Below, piece by piece: positions 61,008 to 64,000 of a DNA stretch of 64,000 nt. The notes beneath the pieces are model-generated. The model was not told the origin of the DNA. It made no database searches and was given only the letters and a program-made list of their open reading frames with translations. The position numbers and the translations under genes are program-made. The stretch is from NCBI RefSeq assembly GCF_001890385.1, contig NZ_CP018221.1, positions 62,001 to 126,000 on the forward strand. The letters run 5' to 3'. Positions within the stretch are counted from its first letter, which is position 1. Each line of letters starts with the position of its first letter. This DNA is from Tardibacter chloracetimidivorans (lineage in GTDB: Bacteria > Pseudomonadota > Alphaproteobacteria > Sphingomonadales > Sphingomonadaceae).

Positions 61008-63188
61008 TCAGAAGTCGATCGAGGCTGACGCCTTGAACGTACGTGGCGCGCCCTGTTGCAGGTCCGGACGGAAGCTGTCGAACGCCGACGCCCAGTAACG
61101 CTTGTTGGCGACATTATCGACACCGGCGCGCAGGGTGAGCGGTCTGTCGCCGACCACCGCGACATAGCGAACGCCAAGGTCGAGCCGGGTCCAGCTGGGC
61201 AGAAACAGCGTGTTGGTCAGGTTCGCGGCCTGCTTGCCGGTGTTCACGACCCGGCCTGTCAGGGTGAGCGCCCGAAGGAAAGGTACATCCCATTCGACAT
61301 TGGCGTTGAGCATATATTCGGGCACACCGGTCGGCTTGTTGCCCTGATTGACGCCGCCCTGGGTCTTGCGCAGCTTGGCGTGGATGATCGACCCGCCGGC
61401 AATGATGCGCAGGCCGTCCACCGGTTCGGCATCGACGCTAAGCTCAATGCCGCGGTGGCGCTGCACACCGAACGGACCATAAACCAGAAAGCCCGAACGT
61501 CCGCCGTCGGGCGTATAGATCGCAATGTCGCGATCGATCTGGAAGAAAGCCAGACCCGCATTGAGCTTGCCCAGCGACAGCTTGCCGCCGAATTCATACT
61601 GGGTGGAAACGAAGGGCGAAAGCACCTGGCCGGCGTTGCTGACCGGGAGCACGCCGTTGCCCGCGTTCGCGGTGGCCGCGGCGGTCGCGCCGGGGACGAG
61701 CCCTTCCACCCGGTTGGCGTAGAGCGACACGCCCTGGGCGGGCTTGACCACCAGCCCAAAGACCGGAGTCACGGCGTCCTTGCTATATTTGCCGGTCAGG
61801 CCACCGGCGGGGATCGCGCCTGTTGCGTTCGCCGCGTAGGATTTGCTGCCGATCTCTTGCAGGCGAATGCCGCCGGTGATCAGCACGCGGTCATTCCAGA
61901 ATCCGATGGTGTCGGAGACGAACAGGCTGCTCAGCTTCTGGCGGGTGATCGGGAAGGGGTCGTCGATGTCGCCGCCCGCAAAGGTGCCGATATCCGGCCG
62001 GGGAACGGCGACCGGATCGTAAATATTGGTCAGCATCGTTGAGGCCGCATAGAATTGATAGGCGTTGCGGTTGACCAGCCAGTTGATCGATCCGCCGAAG
62101 TTGATCTCGTGGGTCCAGATGCTGGACGCCAGCTTGACCCGCATGCCCGCGGTCGCCGCTTCGTTGTTGTCGGTACGGGGAATATAGGATCCCTGCGCCG
62201 TGGCGGTGCCCGTCACCGCGTCAGTCAGCCGGATGGTCTGATAGAAGCCGCGTTCCGAACCGTCGCGCGCGCCGAATGCCGCATAGATCATCGCGTTGTC
62301 GGTAATGTCATATTCTGCCCGGAACTGGCCGAAGATGTCGCGAAGCGTCGTGTATTGCCAGGGCTGGCCGTAATTGGTCGAGGCTCCGGGGACGGCGGGA
62401 ATGGCGTCGCCGATAACCAGCTTCGGGCGTTGGTGCCGCACCTTCACGCGCTGATAGACGACGTCGAGCGCCAGTCGAAGCGGACCGCTGTTATAGTCGA
62501 ACGCGCCGCCCAGCACATAGGAGCTGCGGAATTCGTCGTCGATCGCCACGTCTCCTTGGCGCGCCGTGCCGTTGATGCGCACGCCCCATTCGCCATTCGT
62601 TCCGAACCGGCGGCTGACGTCGAATGCGCCGCCTACATGCTCGGGCCCGGTGTAGCTGACGGTCAGGCGATTGAGGTCCTGGCTATCGGCGCGCTTGGGC
62701 ATCAGATTGACGCTGCCGCCGATTCCCGTACCCCCCGGGGCCGCGCCGTTGATGAAGGCGCTGGCGCCGTTCAGCACCTGGACCGACTGGGCGAGTTCGG
62801 GCGCGACAAGCTGGCGCGGGGCGATGCCGTACAGGCCACCAAAGCCGACATCATCGCCGGACAGGGCAAAGCCGCGAATGACGAACAGTTCGCCCGCGAT
62901 ACCAAAGCCCAGCGTGGTGCGGACCGACGGGTCGTTTTCCAGCACCTGGCCCAGCGTCTGTGGTTGCTGGTTGAGGATCAGCGCCTCATTGTAGGTCTTG
63001 ATGCTGAACGGCGTGTCCTCGGCTGCCTTGTCGCCGAACACGCCGACGCTGCCGCCACGCAGCACCGCAGTCTGGTTCTGCTTCTGCGCGGTGACGATGA
63101 TGTCTTCCGCGCTGTCCCGTGCGTGGGCTGGAAGAGCGATGGCGGCGAGCGAAGCGCCGATCATCAGGCGGTTGAAGATGGACGTCAT
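61008..63188 (-). CDS. TonB-dependent siderophore receptor
   Basis: The 726-aa outer-membrane receptor has a signal peptide (about 1-23, ending AHA), a TonB box-like DIIVTAQ, a plug domain (LFVIRGFALSGDD...QVLNGASAFINGAAPGGTGIGG), and a 22-stranded barrel ending in the terminal Phe (SASIDF). The plug style and C-terminal YWASAFDSFRPDLQQGAPRTF fit hydroxamate siderophore (ferrichrome-like) receptors. The ATG at 63188 is chosen. It heads an iron-uptake group with the PepSY gene; a Fur box was not identified. Confidence 0.92.
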   Translation of the reverse strand: MTSIFNRLMIGASLAAIALPAHARDSAEDIIVTAQKQNQTAVLRGGSVGVFGDKAAEDTPFSIKTYNEALILNQQPQTLGQVLENDPSVRTTLGFGIAGELFVIRGFALSGDDVGFGGLYGIAPRQLVAPELAQSVQVLNGASAFINGAAPGGTGIGGSVNLMPKRADSQDLNRLTVSYTGPEHVGGAFDVSRRFGTNGEWGVRINGTARQGDVAIDDEFRSSYVLGGAFDYNSGPLRLALDVVYQRVKVRHQRPKLVIGDAIPAVPGASTNYGQPWQYTTLRDIFGQFRAEYDITDNAMIYAAFGARDGSERGFYQTIRLTDAVTGTATAQGSYIPRTDNNEAATAGMRVKLASSIWTHEINFGGSINWLVNRNAYQFYAASTMLTNIYDPVAVPRPDIGTFAGGDIDDPFPITRQKLSSLFVSDTIGFWNDRVLITGGIRLQEIGSKSYAANATGAIPAGGLTGKYSKDAVTPVFGLVVKPAQGVSLYANRVEGLVPGATAAATANAGNGVLPVSNAGQVLSPFVSTQYEFGGKLSLGKLNAGLAFFQIDRDIAIYTPDGGRSGFLVYGPFGVQRHRGIELSVDAEPVDGLRIIAGGSIIHAKLRKTQGGVNQGNKPTGVPEYMLNANVEWDVPFLRALTLTGRVVNTGKQAANLTNTLFLPSWTRLDLGVRYVAVVGDRPLTLRAGVDNVANKRYWASAFDSFRPDLQQGAPRTFKASASIDF

Positions 63189-63241
63189 GGATATTCCCCC
63201 TGCTGAGAACGGATGCTGAAAACGGATTGGAGTCTTTGTGA

Positions 63242-63436
63242 TCAGGTTCGGCGCCGGCGCATTGCCCAGCCCACGGCCACAAGCGGCACGGCGAGCGTCA
63301 CCCACGACAACCAGTCGGCCGGGCCGTCACCGGCGAGAGCGGAGACGAGGCCGATCAGGCTCAGGACGCCCATGATGAGCGGTGCCGCGAACACCTCCCA
63401 ACGGGACCGGGCGCGACATGTGGGTTTCGTCATCAT
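63242..63436 (-). CDS. Small membrane protein of the iron-uptake group
   Basis: The 64-aa product has two hydrophobic segments (AAPLIMGVLSLIGLVSALAG and WLSWVTLAVPLVAVGWAM) and an Arg-rich end. The ATG overlaps the PepSY gene stop by 4 bases; ATGATG gives two possible starts. It is the second gene of the PepSY-receptor group and has no known function. Confidence 0.7.
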   Translation of the reverse strand: MMTKPTCRARSRWEVFAAPLIMGVLSLIGLVSALAGDGPADWLSWVTLAVPLVAVGWAMRRRRT

Positions 63437-64000
63437 TCGGCCGGCACCACCAGGCCACCGCTCTCCACCTCCCGGACATGCGCGTCGGTACTTGTCCGGC
63501 GCTTGCCGAACCACAGGCGGACGCCGGTCCAGAGGACATAGATCGTGAAGATGTCGAGGATGGCCCACAGAATCTTCAGCGGCAGCGCGCCATAATCCCC
63601 GAAATGCAGCGGCTGCGAATAGGACAGCGCAACCATGTACCAGGGCATCTGACGGATGTCGGTCAGCACGCCCTTTTCGGCGTCCACCAGCGCCGGGGTC
63701 AGCACATGCTCGGTCAGCTTGGTCGTGCCCTGCAGGAACACCGCATAATGATGCCGGCTGCTGAACGCGCCGCCGGGGAAGGCGATGAACTGCGGATTAT
63801 TGCCGGGCCGGGCCTCGCGCACCTGCGCCATCGCCTTGTCGATCGAGCCGTAGCGTGACGGCGGCAGCGGCGGCTGGCCTTCATAGGCTCGGGTCATTTC
63901 GGCCAGTTCGCCCATTTGCCACATTTGGCGCAGCGGGGTGGCGGCGGCGTTGATCACTCCGCTGAGTCCGACCACGCACATCCAGGCAAGCGCGACGATG
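63433..64000 (-). CDS. PepSY-associated membrane protein, partial
   Basis: The frame continues past the window edge; about 189 C-terminal residues are visible. It contains a hydrophobic segment around MCVVGLSGVINA, a periplasmic region with SIDKAMAQVREARPGNNPQFIAFPGG, then LHFGDYGALPLKILWAILDIFTIYVLWTGVRLWF, typical of the PepSY_TM family. Such proteins accompany siderophore receptors and may reduce or handle ferric siderophores. Confidence 0.85.
   Translation of the reverse strand, partial: IVALAWMCVVGLSGVINAAATPLRQMWQMGELAEMTRAYEGQPPLPPSRYGSIDKAMAQVREARPGNNPQFIAFPGGAFSSRHHYAVFLQGTTKLTEHVLTPALVDAEKGVLTDIRQMPWYMVALSYSQPLHFGDYGALPLKILWAILDIFTIYVLWTGVRLWFGKRRTSTDAHVREVESGGLVVPAE

Noticed and set aside
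60739-61098. 119-codon frame before the siderophore receptor
   Set aside because: No ribosome-binding site or domain, and it overlaps the receptor's 3' end.
1-64000. CRISPR array
   Set aside because: No regularly spaced direct repeats with unique spacers were seen; the TTCCCTGT units at 60520 are irregular and inverted.

Overview
The window is a high-GC alphaproteobacterial chromosome segment, most likely from a sphingomonad (Sphingomonadaceae). This rests on overall gene content: paired b and b' ATP synthase subunits in an F0-only operon, class I PhaC, a two-subunit 3-oxoacid CoA-transferase, ParE, frequent TTG/GTG starts, and CCGGCGAAGGCCGG-type hairpins between genes. Genus cannot be fixed from sequence alone.

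Positions 1-37840 are dense core chromosome. In order: the tail of a LOG-like gene, a membrane cytochrome c, pheA, a leftward mutY/serine hydrolase/nudC cluster, a DUF721 gene, a DsbA-like lipoprotein, smc, the F0 operon atpI-B-E-b'-F, a GST, a GNAT enzyme, an SCP2-domain protein, scoA-scoB, a MmyB-like regulator, leuC-leuD, a large SLBB polysaccharide export protein on the opposite strand, leuB, a metZ-apaG-lysR run with overlapping ends, parE, a DEAD-box helicase, a hypoxanthine-DNA glycosylase-like gene, phaC, an aminotransferase, hom, glpX, sodB, a small unknown gene, recJ and tRNA-Glu(TTC). Amino-acid biosynthesis (Phe, Leu, Met/Thr), DNA repair and segregation, and energy conversion dominate.

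Positions 37841-60700 are accessory DNA next to tRNA-Glu. First comes a heavily rearranged prophage remnant (about 37853-49352): tyrosine integrase, AlpA-like protein, small early genes, a YqaJ exonuclease, the tail end of a probable annealing protein fused in frame to a portal fragment, a headless tailspike on the other strand, a methyltransferase, two structural genes (one cut), an 850-bp IS5-family element that split a translationally coupled gene pair, a cytosine-C5 methyltransferase and an ABA-sandwich-like protein. Next are broken DUF3489/DUF2924 genes, a 645-bp stretch with no convincing gene, and an XRE/DUF4258 two-gene unit. Then comes an RHS locus: an RHS fragment lacking its N-terminus, with an AT-rich tip and overlapping candidate immunity gene, followed by two decayed core-plus-tip cassettes. 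Last are two divergent operons around a shared control region: a ParB-domain DNA methylase/DUF5681/311-aa unknown unit leftward, and an XRE/ImmA-IrrE pair rightward.

Positions 60443-61007 hold no convincing gene but contain a cluster of TTCCCTGT-type direct and inverted repeats. Beyond it is an iron-uptake group on the minus strand: a TonB-dependent siderophore receptor, a 64-aa membrane protein and a PepSY membrane protein cut by the window end. No CRISPR array or rRNA was seen. The most unusual material is the RHS cassette array, the chimeric prophage scars, the IS insertion scar and the methylase/XRE-IrrE control region.
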